Of a DNA stretch of 64,000 bases, positions 23,836-36,855 are shown piece after piece (position 1 is the first letter of the stretch; every line of letters begins with the position of its first letter). The notes beneath the pieces are model-generated. The model was not told the DNA's origin and ran no database searches. It worked only from the letters and a program-made list of their open reading frames with translations. Source of the stretch: Whitmania pigra (lineage: Eukaryota > Annelida > Clitellata > Hirudinida > Haemopidae); NCBI GenBank assembly GCA_021613335.1, contig JAJTWR010000159.1:248001-312000 (forward strand), given 5' to 3'. A program made the translations under genes and the position numbers.

Positions 23836-24868
23836 GAAGAAAATTTGACATTTAATTTTAAGAGTGACAATAATTTCTGATTTAATATGCCATTCCAAAA
23901 AGTTCGTTTATTGTATTTATGTTTAATGGTTGATTAAAGCAGCAAAACACTCCAAAACGAAAGCAGCGAATGCCTCCTAAATTATGATAAAAGTTGATTT
24001 AACAAATTTGGTTATCATTTATAAAGATGGTTTAGCAAATAAGGAATTATGTACAAGCAATCGAGCAATGTCTTCCTAGCAAAGGTAAAATATCTCGAAA
24101 GGGCAATGTTTTAGGTTTGCAATGGCAAATATGAAGTTATGCTAAGGTACGGGAAATCTCAGGTAGTGGCAGCATGGCTAGGAAATCCTGATTAGGTGGA
24201 ACTCTGAATGATAACCTATCACAACACGGAATGCTTGCAGGTTTGCAGCTCAATAAGACAAAGAGTTTCGATTGACAACATTCCGACGACTTCATCAGAA
24301 GTACGTAGGACATCTGATAGTAACGCATATAGAAATCCACTCATCGAAAGGCATCAATAACTTGCACATTATTAGCAATTTAGTTATAAAAGGAATTGGG
24401 GATGAGTTTTATCTGTTGAGAAATAATCTGCTCAGTATGGGGTCAAAATAAAACTTACCAAGAGAGTTTGATGACTGCCCCTAGAAAAAGAAATTGTCAA
24501 ATTTATTGCCTTCTTTCTGCAGTGGATTTCAATTGTAACACTTATTTTAGATACAGAATTTTAAAATGTCTCGTGAGTCAATTTATAGGAATGAAAAAGT
24601 ATTTAAGTAAAAATTCAAGATTTACAAAGTAAAATTTCCAGCAGATGGGTCACTGAATTGCAGCTTGATCATGACACACTTAGAAACAAAAGTGACGTGA
24701 TTGATTTCAAGGGATGGTTTGGATGATATCCTAGGAAAGAATGCACCAGCATCAAGGAAAATTGGGTTATCAATTGCATTCTGATGAGCCAAACATCATT
24801 CCAGGACAGCTACAGTCAACAAAAATCACTAGGGAAACCACAGGAGAAATACTGTTGCAAGCAGGGTG
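23836..24868. other. convergent 3' spacer, PIGU / CEPT-like
   Basis: About 1 kb holding the 3' UTRs of two converging genes. I see no coding exon or recognised repeat. Confidence 0.5.
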
Positions 24869-27800
24869 TTATGTGAGGGCCATCGAATGATGTTGTTGAT
24901 TTGGGATGTTGTTCGGCAGGCATTGAACTTTGAAGCAAGAAATTTTGAGGTAACTGCAGACGTCATTGCACACTTGGAAGCAGTACCATACTAGGTAATA
25001 GAGACTGATAATCTGAAATTAGATAGATCATGATGTTATTGATCAATTAGAGTTGATAAATATTGCAAGTGTGTTATTATAATATTATTAATATGTAGTA
25101 GTATCATTTGCATATCTCAAACACCTAGTACATACTTATTTATTATGTAATTAAATAATAACATTTAATTTATACCCATTAGTTGTCTGCTGGATGGGTT
25201 CTTATTTAACCATCCACCATGTCCGTATGATATATATACTTTAACATAAGTATTCTACTAAGTTCTTACTTACAATCTTGCTTGTAAGATTGCATTATAT
25301 GCCATTCACTTTCAAAATCTCATTCGAGTGGGACTTACGAGACACATCGACAGAATCCAATAGTCATCAACCCAGTTGAGCTTCTGCAGGATGTAAGCAA
25401 ATGCTGGAATGTAGATGATGTCGTCGAAAAGAGTCATCTCACTTCTCGTCATGTGAGAAACCTGCAGAACAAAATGCATATTACAACCGTTTTAAGATGA
25501 TGATGCTAGCATGACCATACAAGGTGATTTAATTACCTGCAAAACACCTAGAATCAAATTCCATAAATTAAAATTTCATATTTCATAAACTAAATTACTT
25601 TATATGTCATTATGTTCGTGTCCATAACTAGCAAGGTCACATTTCCAGGCTCCATTTTGTAAAATACATGATAAATAATGTTCAGACAATACATGGAGCA
25701 TGCAAAAGAGATATTGTGACAGGATATATACAAACAAACTGCAACTGGATGCAATTAACATGACTCACCACTATCTTGCAACTCAGTTTAATGAGTGGTG
25801 CTCCAAGAGACACGAGGAACAGGACAGGGTGTCGCTGTAGGACGTGAGTTTGTGAATTCGAAGCCATCGAATATCCGATCATCAAAGGTATTCCTGCTGG
25901 CACCAGGGGGGAAAGAATGCTCGTGCCCTGGAAATTTATTTTCAATTTCATATATGGAAAAAGGACTCATAATTAATATAAAAAATGTTAATTGTTTAAA
26001 CCATCCGAAATCATTAACAATATTTAGGAAGAAATATGTTTTTATTTTAATCTTGACATTAAAATTTCTTTTAAGCTGCTCTAATAAATTCAATGCAAAA
26101 ACATATTGCGTATGCAAACATATTACATTCAATAACATCTCATCATGAGAGGTGTCCATCTCATCTCATTTTGTTGCAGGTGACTTAAGAACCTTTCATT
26201 AATTCATAAACTAAATTCCTAAGAACTAAATCAAATGCAAGTTCTACTAAAGATATTGAATGAATGTACCAAAACTTACAGCTATTGTTGAGCCGTTCTT
26301 TCCCACGCCACCCTGGATCACAATGATGCTCAGTCTACCAAGGCAACAGAAATAACCAATAACCAGGCTAATTGTGGCAGGCAGGAACTTCATGGGGCAT
26401 CCTAACACCTGTTAAGTTCACTTCTAATTATTAGCCTAATAAAGTTTCCTGTCAAATCCTTCTTAATAAAATAATCCAAAAACAATGTTGTCACAAGTAT
26501 CAGATTAATTGCTACAAAATAATGTTAATTAGACAACTGCTGTAATAAATATTTAAATCCTAAATAATAAATGCTCTATATTATTTGTTAAAATGTATAA
26601 TAAGCATAACTAAATCATTTAATTAATATTAATGCCAGATGACAACCAAACAGATTGGCTTTAAATTGAATGCGCTTTGTGACAACTTACTTCAACATCC
26701 CATACTCCAGGTCCAAATAAACCAGTAAGAATATAAAGCAAAATCACAATAAACTGAATTTCCATTGAATCAATGCTGAAATGTACAAATGGAACTTGTT
26801 TAGTGATGTTAACAATGGAAATTAATGAAATAGAAAATTTAAAAAAAGTTTATCTAAGTCTACATCCTCATGAAATCTCTTCAGATCAAAAGCATTAAGT
26901 CTCAAAATGAGACTAACAAATAAAACTTTGAATTGAATAATGAAATGAGCAAATTTTATTCATCTGTGAACCAATCTTAAATTAAGCCAGAAAATCTGTT
27001 ATAATCAGATGCAGGAAAACAATAATTCTGTTATCCCAATTGAAGATTTTAAAATCTCATGACTTCTTGATGACCCAATAAAATGGACCAATATGGCATT
27101 TACAAATGAAATTTGTTGGTGAGGCAAAACAAACAATGTTTATTGTTATCTTCAGAGAAACAATCCTATTTCATGACCTTGTTGTGATCTTAGGAAGGTA
27201 GTCATAAAATGTACAGCATAAAAGAATGGCATGGGTAGCTGTACAACACCTAGTGATGTGATAACAAATAATTTCAATAATAAATAGATTATATTTTATT
27301 GTATTGCCATCAGTGATGGGCAAATCAAATCCCATACTCTGACAGTATTTCCTCAAAAGCTGCACAAATATTTTTTCCTGTGTGTTGGGACCCGAAGTGT
27401 CTGTAAGCAGAAACCTTTGTTCTCAGCTGAAAGCCTTCATCAAAGTAGTGGAATTTAACTCCAATAATTGGCTCAAGTGAACGGCTGCTCCACAAATCTG
27501 TTTAAGCATATACATATCTGACGCTCAAATTATTATTAATTAGTAGTTCAATTTCATCCTTCAAATTGTCTCTTAATGTCTGCAATACACCAGTTAATTT
27601 TCTATTTATAGTCCTTCTACTTGGGATAACATAATTTGGATCCACAATTCTCATAAAAGAGGCAAAACCTGAACTTTCAACTATGCGTAGTGGAAGCATT
27701 GCTTCGGCTGCAAGACGTTTCACTATTCCTTCGGTAAGGGCCTTTTGCTTTGGATTGGAATCATTGTATGTAAGAGAACTTTCATTAATCATTCCTGCCA

Positions 27801-29387
27801 CAGCCATGAATGGTAGCAACGAATTACTCTGTTGGGTTGTTGTTTCCTTATCTTTTTCTTTTGCATCTTTGTACAGCTCTAGATGACTGGACTAAAGAGA
27901 AAAATCCCATATTTCCTGCTATCTAACTCGGACATATTTAAAACACGGTAAAGCTACAAGTAGAACAAAAGCATGTAACCTACAACAATGTTTATGTAAC
28001 GGGGAGGACGCCAAAGATATAGAATTCTTAAATTTATAACCATTTTTACAAAATTAAAAATATATAACCATCTTTATTTCAATGATTTGATTTGAAAAAG
28101 CAAATCGAATCAAAAAAAGGCAAATCTAATCGAATCAAAATCACTGAGGCAAAAATCGAATCCAACAATGTTCAAATCAAATCGCAACCTTGCCTAAATC
28201 ACGATTGAAATCGCAATCGCGATTTATTTTGCCCATCACTGGTAGCAGTAAATTTTGGAAGATTTGATTCGATTTGGGATTTGATTTGATTTGGAATTTT
28301 GAGATTCTATTTGAGATTTGGTTGTTGAGATTTGAATCATTTTACAAATGATTTGAGATTTGACCATTGAGATTCGATTTGCCCATCACTGATTGCCATA
28401 CATCTATTAAATTATATTTCCAGTCCTTAATTTTGAAATGAAATGTAAGGTTGTGGAAATTAAACTTCTCCAGACTCTTTCTAAATAATCAAAACATTAT
28501 ATTAAATGCCTCACTATTGAAAGTTGATGATCCCTGAACAATAGGCTTGCCAGTGAACCGAGTAGAATATGAAGAGCATCGAGAAGACTTCGAACAACAT
28601 GAGCGTCGGATGAGAACCCAATTTGGTTGCAATGCAAGCACCCACGACAAGAAACACTGAAGCAGATTAATTATTAAAATAAAATCAAGTACAATTAAAT
28701 TATTAAAGATCTTAATTAAATTCTAACTGTTTGACACAGCATGACATGCATGCTGGAAAAGCTCTCTTAATGCTGTATGGCATCTGGTTTTTTGAGCCTG
28801 TCGCTCATCAATTCCATCAAGAACAAAAAATGCTGCAAGTCCAAAAGCACAAAGGTAATACACCCCATTTGGAGCCTGACAACATAATTAAACCACTTTA
28901 GAATATATGTGACAATTCAAACAAATCACAATGAATTAGATTAATTGTTATATCTAAATAATGTCCAAAGATAAAATCATTTTGTACATCACCAAATCAT
29001 TAACAAAAAATAGTTACAGACCTCACTTCTGGCATCTTGGCTATGATATAAGAGCAAGAAAAACGTGATGCCATGAAAGATAAGCCCAGAAAGAATTATG
29101 GCATTGGGGGAACACCATCCAGGTATCCATTCCGCTATTCTTTTCCATAGAGGCTGCATCAATGGCTCCATCATCGATTGGCCAACATGACGTCCCTGGT
29201 GCTCAGAAATTTTCTTTAACTGTCCGAGCGATAAAATTTCGCCACCTTCTACCAACATTATGTTCCTTTCATTTCTAGAAATCCTGTCAGATAACAAACT
29301 TCTGCCAAAAGACACTTCTGCCTGACTCTTGACATAAAACTTTTCTTTTTTACTGACTCCACTAGACATCGAAATCTTTGACGTCAT
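24869..29387 (-). CDS. CEPT1: choline/ethanolaminephosphotransferase homologue with a degenerate catalytic motif
   Basis: Multi-spanning membrane protein of the CDP-alcohol phosphotransferase family, 431 aa (human CEPT1 416). Eight exons: 29022-29387, 28728-28875, 28515-28656, 26691-26775, 26280-26408, 25769-25927, 25339-25461, 24869-25012; all phases close. It aligns end to end: LKKISEHQGRHVGQSMMEPLM, WIPGWCSPNAI, HWQ-YCSG, GGVGKNGSTIAGTSILSP, HMTRSEM, and the C-terminal WYC-VCNDVCSYL. But exon 2, where relatives have DGxxAR-x8-G-x3-D-x3-D, reads DERQAQ...R...Q...H: Gly, Arg, Gly and the last two Asp are gone, only the first Asp and Ala remain. These Asp bind metal and catalyse transfer in the known family, so this copy is predicted inactive or altered. 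No stops or frameshifts, so it is not a simple pseudogene. Intron 3 carries a hAT insertion. Confidence 0.9.
27311..28391 (-). mobile_element. hAT transposon remnant in CEPT-like intron 3
   Basis: Left end CAGTGATGGGCAAATC and right end GATTTGCCCATCACTG are perfect 16-bp inverted repeats (a longer imperfect match continues inward). Both flanks are ATTGCCAT (27303-27310 and 28392-28399), an exact 8-bp duplication, the hAT hallmark. About 1.08 kb, with many GATTTGAAATC-like subterminal repeats at the right end and a transposase piece inside. Being exact, the duplication suggests a fairly recent insertion. Confidence 0.92.
27502..27819 (-). pseudogene. hAT (Ac-like, ZBED-type) transposase fragment
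   Basis: Open frame of about 105 residues containing KQKALTEGIVKRLA, LPLRIVESSGFASFM and PNYVIPSRRTI, the segment N-terminal to the catalytic core in ZBED/Ac-type hAT transposases. No BED finger, catalytic core or dimerisation region is present, so the element is internally deleted. Confidence 0.8.
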
Positions 29388-30361
29388 TGCTTAAAACTAC
29401 GCAGATAAAACAAAAAATATTGACATCAATTACTTTTAAACCTCCAAAATTTCAGAAAATCCCGATTCGAATAAGTCAGAAAATCCCCAGCCTCAACTTC
29501 TGATAACACCAGCCCTCGTACGATAGAGACAATAAACAAGTGCTGTCACTTGTGATTGTTCAAATGCTGGATAATTTTTTTTACTGCACTTGCAGTTATT
29601 GTAAACATTCAAGTTTAAAAAATAAATAAATTTTACAATTTTGCAAGAATATTTTTTGTTTAAAAATATATAAAGTCGTAAGCAAACGAAAATTGTTTCA
29701 AAAATTTAGGACAAATCACTAATTTATAAAAAGAGCTTATATTTTAGAACACTATATTCCATCAAATCAGAACGAAAGCCATATTCTTAGAGAGACAAAA
29801 CTTTACACTCCTTTGTTTCCAGTATGTTCACACAAACTCTTCCATTCGCTATCATAATCAGTTTCAGCAGCATTAAAAACTAATTATATTTGAAGTCGGT
29901 CAGATAAATTGAAAGCGACAGACATACACAGTTATAGTAAATATGTAACACTTTTACAGTATTAATCCTTGCGCAGCAATTATTTTGGGCCACCATGAAT
30001 GTCAAAATTCAGAGACGAATGACGAATTAAATGATTCTGCTGGATTTTCTCAAAGATGATCTTTACGAAACGAGTCATATGATCTGCAGTCTTCTATAGG
30101 ATTCTAGATTATGGAATTATATTATAAATTATAGAAATTTGAACGTTTTACTATTTAAAAAATGTCTAAAAGGATCATAAATGCGCTGATATGCCAATGG
30201 CAAATTTACATTTCTTCAATTTTAGAAAGCCTTCAAAATAAGATGAACAGAAGAAAGTGAGACAAATTAGAAATGAGCTCACATAAATGTTATGATAAAG
30301 TCCAAGTCACCTTAGTTATGCAACGGGCCTAAATAAAAAATATTTATCTTGTTATAGTAAG
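29388..30361. other. 5' flank of CEPT-like gene, no gene
   Basis: AT-rich, with the promoter side of the CEPT-like gene. A diverged copy of the retroposon tail (TTAGTTATGCAACGGGCC) lies at 30298-30345. Nothing else is recognised. Confidence 0.5.
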
Positions 30362-30369
30362 CACATGGA

Positions 30370-31672
30370 CAGTGATGGGTAAAATCACGTTCAGAGTGAT
30401 TGGAAATCAAAATCAGGATCACCAGATAAAAAGTGATTTGAAATCGAAATCAGGTTCAAGCATGGGATTTGACGTTAAAATCATCAAAATCAAATCACTT
30501 TGACCAAAAAGTGCACGAACTTTTCAACACTGTCAATTTTCAAAGCTTTTATTAACTTTTAAAAGCAAAAGTTTTTGAAACATCGAATCATATATTCGAA
30601 CAGAATCCTTCTTGATGTTTCAATCAGTCCTGCCGAACTAAATAACCTCTCCATTGGGAGCTAATGGTGGCAGCGTTGTATTATAGCGCACAAAGTGGCT
30701 AGGGGCGTGCAAGTTAGCCGAATAGGTTACGTGCCTGCATACGGCAGTAATGGCAACAGTCGTAATGCCGTGTTCGAAACCCAGCCTGCACTGACACGAG
30801 TTCCCTTGGGAAGGACCGCTATATAAATAGTTACAAGCGCCTCTGACGCCATCCACATGACGCTATATAAATAAATGAAGTTACAACAAAGATTTTTTTG
30901 ACTAGGCTTGATTCAAGACTAGAGAGATGACATTCCACATCAGACAAATAATTCATCGGTGCACCCTTTTATTGGTGCGGATACTGTTTGCCTTGTTAAC
31001 AGTGACTTTTTGCAAGTCAGACTGATGATCCTCATAATATCCGTAATATTCATTGTCAAGGACTACGTAAAAACACTTCTAATACTAGCTCCATAAGAAT
31101 TGTTTGTCATATATTCAGTTCAAACATACATCATGTGTCATATATCCTTATATTTAAAAAAAAATTATTTTTCATGTAGCTAATAATGTAAAAAGCATTA
31201 GATGGCATAGGAAATTGTTGCACATTGCCTGATATCAACTTATTAACACAATCAATACATTTAGCTACAACTCTGTCAGCTTCCTCAATTGTAATTTTAA
31301 AAAATTAACCGTCAAGCAGCGGCGGCAATTCACAAGCGGTTTTATCATTATCAGCAATTTTACAACTTTCGTTAACCATGAGGTCGGAATAGCACTAACA
31401 ACAATACAAGTTAATAAAAAAAGTTCCATCGATTATCGACTGATAATGTCATAAAGAAAGATATTATATATTTTAAAAAACTAAATTTTGAAATTTAAAT
31501 TTTATATGATTTCGTGATTTTTGCATATTAAAAAAAAATCATCAATCATCAAAAATATGATTTAAAATAAAAATCAAAATCGCACGATGATTTTGAATCA
31601 AATCAACAAATCACAAAGGTGATTTTATTTCGTGATTTTAAATCACTTGATTTGAAATACTACTCATCACTG
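30370..31672. mobile_element. second hAT-like element, non-autonomous
   Basis: Starts CAGTGATGGGTAAAATCAC and ends ...TACTCATCACTG, inverted ends related to the element at 27311. Flanks CACATGGA (30362-30369) and CACATAGA (31673-31680) form an 8-bp duplication with one mismatch. Both ends are rich in AAATCA/TGATTT subterminal repeats. No transposase frame is seen; a tRNA-derived SINE sits inside. Confidence 0.8.
30690..30880 (+). repeat. tRNA-derived SINE with GCGCTATATAAAT-type tail
   Basis: Contains an A-box-like TTAGCCGAATAGG and a B box GTTCGAAACCC about 65 bp further on, as in tRNA-derived SINEs. It continues into GGACCGCTATATAAATAG and CGCCTCTGACGCC, shared in part with other copies in the window (48161-48212, 63308-63420). 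Nested inside the second hAT element. Confidence 0.7.
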
Positions 31673-31680
31673 CACATAGA

Positions 31681-32860
31681 GTAGGGCACTACCCTATAAT
31701 TCTAACCACAGTTACTTGCTTTATATTTCATTACCCAGTCATCAACTTCTCGATTAGCTAGACACTCCAGCGGATGATGTTATTTTGTAAAATAGGCTGG
31801 TCCTGGCTATCCGGCGTGCTGATTCAATATTGCGGGATTCTAATATTATTCGTCCAGGTTATGTCGGTGCCGCTTTAGTGTAATGTAATAACTTAATATC
31901 TGAGCCATGGCTGTTGCTGGTTAGGGTTTGGAAATATGCGCCGAGTACGGCTTTGAAATCAGATACTTATGCTCCGTCCACTTAATCTATTTATTCAACT
32001 TACCTTGTCATAATCAATATAGGATTGTTGAACACAAAGTGCTGATATACCACTAAAGAGTGAGATTAATTTAGATACAAGTAACTGGCAGGTTACCATG
32101 AGCAACAAATTTCCATTGATGCCGCTATTGTTGTACTTGAGTATTTATAATTTATAATTTAAATACATTTTTGATGAACTTATTAGTAAGTACATTCTAA
32201 TTACGGCTAAGTACTTTTAAATTTTCTTTTTTCAAATAAAAGTGCTAATGAATTGATTTCTAATCTTTGGCGTTTCCTTTACGATATGCCTGTCTCTTTG
32301 TTTCCTTTATTCTCTTTGTATTGAGCTTTCCGAAAGCAGGGAAGCTGACAAAGTTTACCCTTTTGTTGTTAAGGCTTACATCAATAAAATAGTATCGGAT
32401 GATGGAAAAAGTGTCAGAAATGTACTTGCAAGTAACGCCAAAAAAACAGAAAGTTTAATAGTAGATTTTTGTACTACAAAGTCAGTGAGATGCAGCCTCT
32501 GTCTATTGTAGAAAGTTCTGGTTCAGGAATATGATTGAGGGGATCAATCCAAAAGTCAAGGTTATGTGTAAGTTTGATACAATGGTAGGCAATTTGAAAA
32601 GATATTACATGACTGTGAACCACAACTGACATCTGGATTCCCCATGCTCGAATTTACATTGCTGTTACATGCCATTGGCTAAGCCAAAGTGATTACACTA
32701 GTCATAGTGCAACACTTGCATTTCGAGGTACCCATTCATTTAGAAGGTGAGAGGCCGTAAGCGTTGCTAAGAGAAGAGCTCGTGATTTGGTTGTTGAGAT
32801 GATGGCTTCGATCCTATCCTCCAATGGGACAGTCAACCCTATCAAAATAAAAGCGCCTTA
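31681..32860. other. intergenic repeat-like sequence
   Basis: No gene recognised. AACTTAATATCTGAG and GGTTTGGAAATA occur here (near 31890-31940) and again near 33450-33710, so the two areas share an unclassified repeat. Confidence 0.45.
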
Positions 32861-33391
32861 TTATGCGAGAACAACATCTGGCCTACTGCTGCTTTCCATA
32901 AACAGTTGGGGATAGCGTCTCAAGCCTTCTAGGTCAGCTGCGATGGTCCAATCATTGGCTTCTGCAAGAATGTCTTTCCTCGGAGAAAGCCTATTTTTCT
33001 TACATGGTAGTGAAAAGCCATCTCGCAAGAAGTTTACTTTCCGCTGCAACGCAATTTGCTTTGGTCACCGCCGTTTTGGTAGCTTCCATCACTTTCTTTA
33101 GGACCTTGTTGTGTTGCCATGTGTACCGACCATTGTCTACAGCATATACCAATTTGAGAGCACATGATGAAATGTCTTGAAACTGTCTCATCGCCCACAT
33201 TTACAGTCTTCGTTAAAAACCCCATTTTCGCACTGTCTTTAGAAGGTCATAAATATATCTTATCAGAAAGGCCAAACGATATGGAAACATCCTCCATATT
33301 TCGTTCCGACCGATGGAACGCTGAACCATGTCCACCCTGCTGCACTGCCTTAATCACTCGATCTCTTTCCATTTCCCTCCTGCTATCCTGA
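32861..33391 (-). pseudogene. retroelement-type open frame, broken
   Basis: Three minus-strand frames together show GRYTWQHNKVLK, ILAEANDWTIAADL and SSRPDVVL, in the order seen at the C-terminal end of a reverse-transcriptase-type retroelement protein common in invertebrate genomes. Frame changes and stops between them mark a decayed copy. Element class is not certain. Confidence 0.5.
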
Positions 33392-33738
33392 ATCATAAGC
33401 CTTGCCCTAACCGCAGGGCACGACTCAGACCTTTTTGCAAAGTTATTTTAATAACTTAATATCTGAGATTAGGGAAGGGTTTGGCTTAGTGTTAGGGTTA
33501 ATAATTTAACAATTTTAGGGTTTGGTTTAGTTTAGGTGTCTATATTTATAATTAATATTAAAGTAATTAAATTAATTGTTATTAATTTGTAAATGAAAAT
33601 AACTCCAAAACGATTGCTGTGTGGTGACCTATTTCAGATCTCAACCAATCACAATGAGTGCTTATAAACATTAATCAGCAACGGCCGGTGATGGTTGGGG
33701 TTTGGAAATACGCTGCCGGGTAATGGCTAGACAAGCAT

Positions 33739-33839
33739 GTGCAAGGAGCCTGATCAAAAAAGCATCCAACCAACTGCCATAAATTTGAATATTAATTTGT
33801 AAACAAACTGTCAGCCAATTGGCATGCACCCCCACCGAT
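33739..33839 (+). repeat. left arm of long inverted repeat
   Basis: About 100 bp matching 38742-38846 in inverted orientation, with a 39-bp identical core (33781-33819 against 38762-38800). Similarity stops at ACCGAT on the inner side. The pair brackets a decayed MULE, so it may be the element's long terminal inverted repeat. Confidence 0.7.
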
Positions 33840-34004
33840 CTACGGTTTTTAGTATTAACGACGACAGGAGTTCGCTGACAACAAAGGCCTTTTAATCAAA
33901 AACTCATGGGTCAAAAATTCAAGAAGGTGTTTTATTTCTTCAACAAATAAACAAAAACAAAACATATTTCAACAAAAGATTAAATATACTTTGCACACGA
34001 ATGT

Positions 34005-35640
34005 TCAAAATTGATGAACGAATCCTCCTGCTTCATAATCGTGATCAGTTGAGGGTTTTGTTGATATTATTTCTACTTTGCCCCTCAGAGTTTCCAATAT
34101 TCTGTCCTGTTCAGCCTTTGTGGGTTTTAGTAGTGATCTTAAATCTCGTTTGTGCTTTTTAATAGAACTGAAAAATCTTTGAGGTGTAATTTTTTTGTTA
34201 TGAGGTTCATTACTCATTTTTATTTCATCACAGGTGACCTGTGGCATCTTCAGCACTGCGTCCAACTTTGTCTTGGCCTTAGAAAGATCACTGTCAATTG
34301 ACTGCAGCACTGATGCAAGTAACACATGGAAGCGTGATTTCAGTTCATCTAGACTAGGTTGACGATCCTTGGTTATTAATTTGTTGACAATAGCCCGAGT
34401 TTCCTCTTCATTGAAATCATTGATTTCCACTGTATTGGCATTAATTACTTCTGGTCTATGCATACGTGCAACTAAATGAATATGTTTGCATATTGTTGTG
34501 CGCAGCCCGCTGTCACGGCATGAACATTAGAATGTATGAATGCAAATGTTGCACTCTAAACACTGCAACGGACAAGTCAATTCTTCATGAGGCAGAGTGA
34601 ACCGAACTACATTGTATACTGTGTCAGCATTGCCTGCCACTGAGTATAATGAGTCCTGCTGTATGTCCTGCTTTACAACATGTGGGATCCAGGCTTAAAC
34701 TCCCTTTATGCCTTTTTCGTATTTCATGATGATATCTAGTGAGCTTGCCTTTGTTCAATTTTTTAAACCTGTCCATTAGTTTTGCATTTAAATATTTCAA
34801 TAGTGCTTGGATACTTCTATCCAATCTTTTCACTTTTCTTCCCTAAACATTTCAATACAATGTTTGAGTTATTTGCTCATACATTTTTAATTAAAAAAGG
34901 AAAATTCATATAAACTTAACACATAAACATAAAATATATTACAAAGAAAGTTATACCTGCAAATGTACATGCTTCAAGACTCTATGCATGGCCTCCAAAT
35001 GCATATTATGGTGAACTCGGAGTCCAAGCCTGTAACACCAAGCCCACATTTCTGCCCTGGATGCATATTTTTTTCTAAAATATTTTATAAAGTCTGCCAT
35101 AGTTTCATCTTTTTCGGCATCCACAACGAATTCATTTAATTTAGTTTTAAAATCCTCAATTTCTGCTATTTCCATCAAGGTGCGCAAAATTTTATATACG
35201 GTTTGATGGAGCTTTGGGTTCGTAACCGGTGAGCTGAAAAACTCATGACCACTGACCATGCATTCAAATATACATCAACATCATCTGACATAAAAGTGGC
35301 TTGCTTTACAGGCCATCCAATTGCATCTTTTATGATATCAAAAAAGACTTTCATTTTTATAAAGTCGACTTTGTTGCTGAAACAAAATGCTACTGGAAAG
35401 CCTTCCCCATGGTCATCAATGCACATGATTGTAGTTAGTTGGAAGTCATATGCATTTAGACAAGGTTTGATTTTGCTTCTCTCATTAATTCAACCCAAGC
35501 AGCCACACTCTGTGCATCATTCTTATGCAACACATATTTGTTAGAAATTCCAAATTCGTTGCAAATATTTCTTAGATCAGATTTGCTAATTGCTTTCATA
35601 CTGTCGGAACATACGGGATCTCAATTTATGGCTAACTTTT
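34005..35640 (-). pseudogene. Mutator-like (MULE) transposase, decayed
   Basis: Minus-strand fragments in order: SDLRNICNEFG; IDDHGEGFPVAFCFSN and FMSDDVDVYLNAW (MULE catalytic region); WAWCYRLG-HHNMHLEAMHRVLKH; RLDRSIQALLKYL; a SWIM-type finger CSC...CKHIH; and a 152-aa C-terminal frame from Met 34463. Broken by frame changes (near 35250 and 35440) and an in-frame stop just before the SWIM Cys pair (34527-34529). I place the element inside the inverted repeats at 33739 and 38742. Confidence 0.85.
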
Positions 35641-36849
35641 TATGTAAACATCATTTGCTAATGATATTGAGTTTAGTGTCACTAAGCGCATTGCGACTGT
35701 CCCTAGAATTAACTTCGGTTTTGTGATCCAATGAATTATTATTTAGACCGCAAACCACAATAACAGGTAGTGAAAGTATCTTTGAAGTTAAGCAATCAAA
35801 CGGAAAGTTGAGCACTTTATTTTCTTGTAACTGATGCATCTGTAGAAGAAAACGACAAAATTTACAATTGAAGAAACAACTGATATAAATTGAAGTACAA
35901 CTGAAATGCAATTTTTTAACAACTTTATTGCTTTATCGAAATCTTGTAATCGCTACAAATTTGGGAAAAATCTCAATGCCGAAAAAAACTCTACAAATGC
36001 ACATATTATTATTATAGTTGGAGGGCATCGAAAAAAATATTGCGAAGGCATTTCACTTCAATGAAACTATTTTGAGCGTGGTAAGTGAAGTTTCACCACA
36101 AACATGCGCAAAAGTTTCAGCAAGTCGTCGACAATGACCGGCAGAAGAGTTCTTAAGAAGAGACGTAATTTGGGGAGGGGGATTCGAAAAGACGAAAAGA
36201 AGCTAGAAGCTAAAATGAAGTCAAGTTGTGCGAGGGTTGCTACTCCTTGGAAAAAATAAAATAATGGCCCCGTTGTTAAGTGTGATCAATAACTAATTTT
36301 TTGTCGTGCCAGTCAAACAAGCATTTTAGCGAAATAGTTTCTGCGGGCTTTAAATTGGCGATTTTCCCAAGACATGAAATAAAATGTAAAAGTAATATTG
36401 ATCAGTAGATCAGGGAGCATAAATATATTATTAAATATAATCATAAATTATTCAAATAATGGTGAATTGCCTCACCCTAATAATATAAATTCTTTGGAAA
36501 GGAAGAAATCATTAGACAATCTGAGGAACAGGCGTAGCCTGTCGGACTTGAATGTTCCTTTTGTGTGGCTCTCACATGTTAGGCTTCAATTGCTAAGCTG
36601 TAATGTGGGACTGTTAAGAATTGATAGTGTTATTGACATTCATCTTTCAATAATTAACATTCAATTAATAGTTAAAAATACAAGTAAATTGAAAACAAAA
36701 TGAGAGTCGACTTTAATTCATTGAACATTTTTTTTGTTATTCCAGGAATAACTGAGATTAATGCTAACACAAGGAACCTTACTAATGTTAAATTAACTGC
36801 TATTATTATTGTCCAATTCAATGATTCATTACGTAGGTTTCGACCAACC
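35641..36849. other. non-coding, probably MULE 5' part
   Basis: Lies between the MULE transposase and a nested hAT element. Short open frames (for example 36398-36703) carry no known domain. Confidence 0.4.
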
Positions 36850-36855
36850 TTTTAA

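Noticed and set aside
25788..26159. 117-123-aa frames on both strands over CEPT-like exon 6
   Set aside because: Shadow frames of the real exon 25769-25927 extending into introns.
30690..30780. Functional tRNA gene
   Set aside because: A and B boxes are present, but the arms do not pair into a cloverleaf in my reading and the sequence continues into a SINE body and tail.
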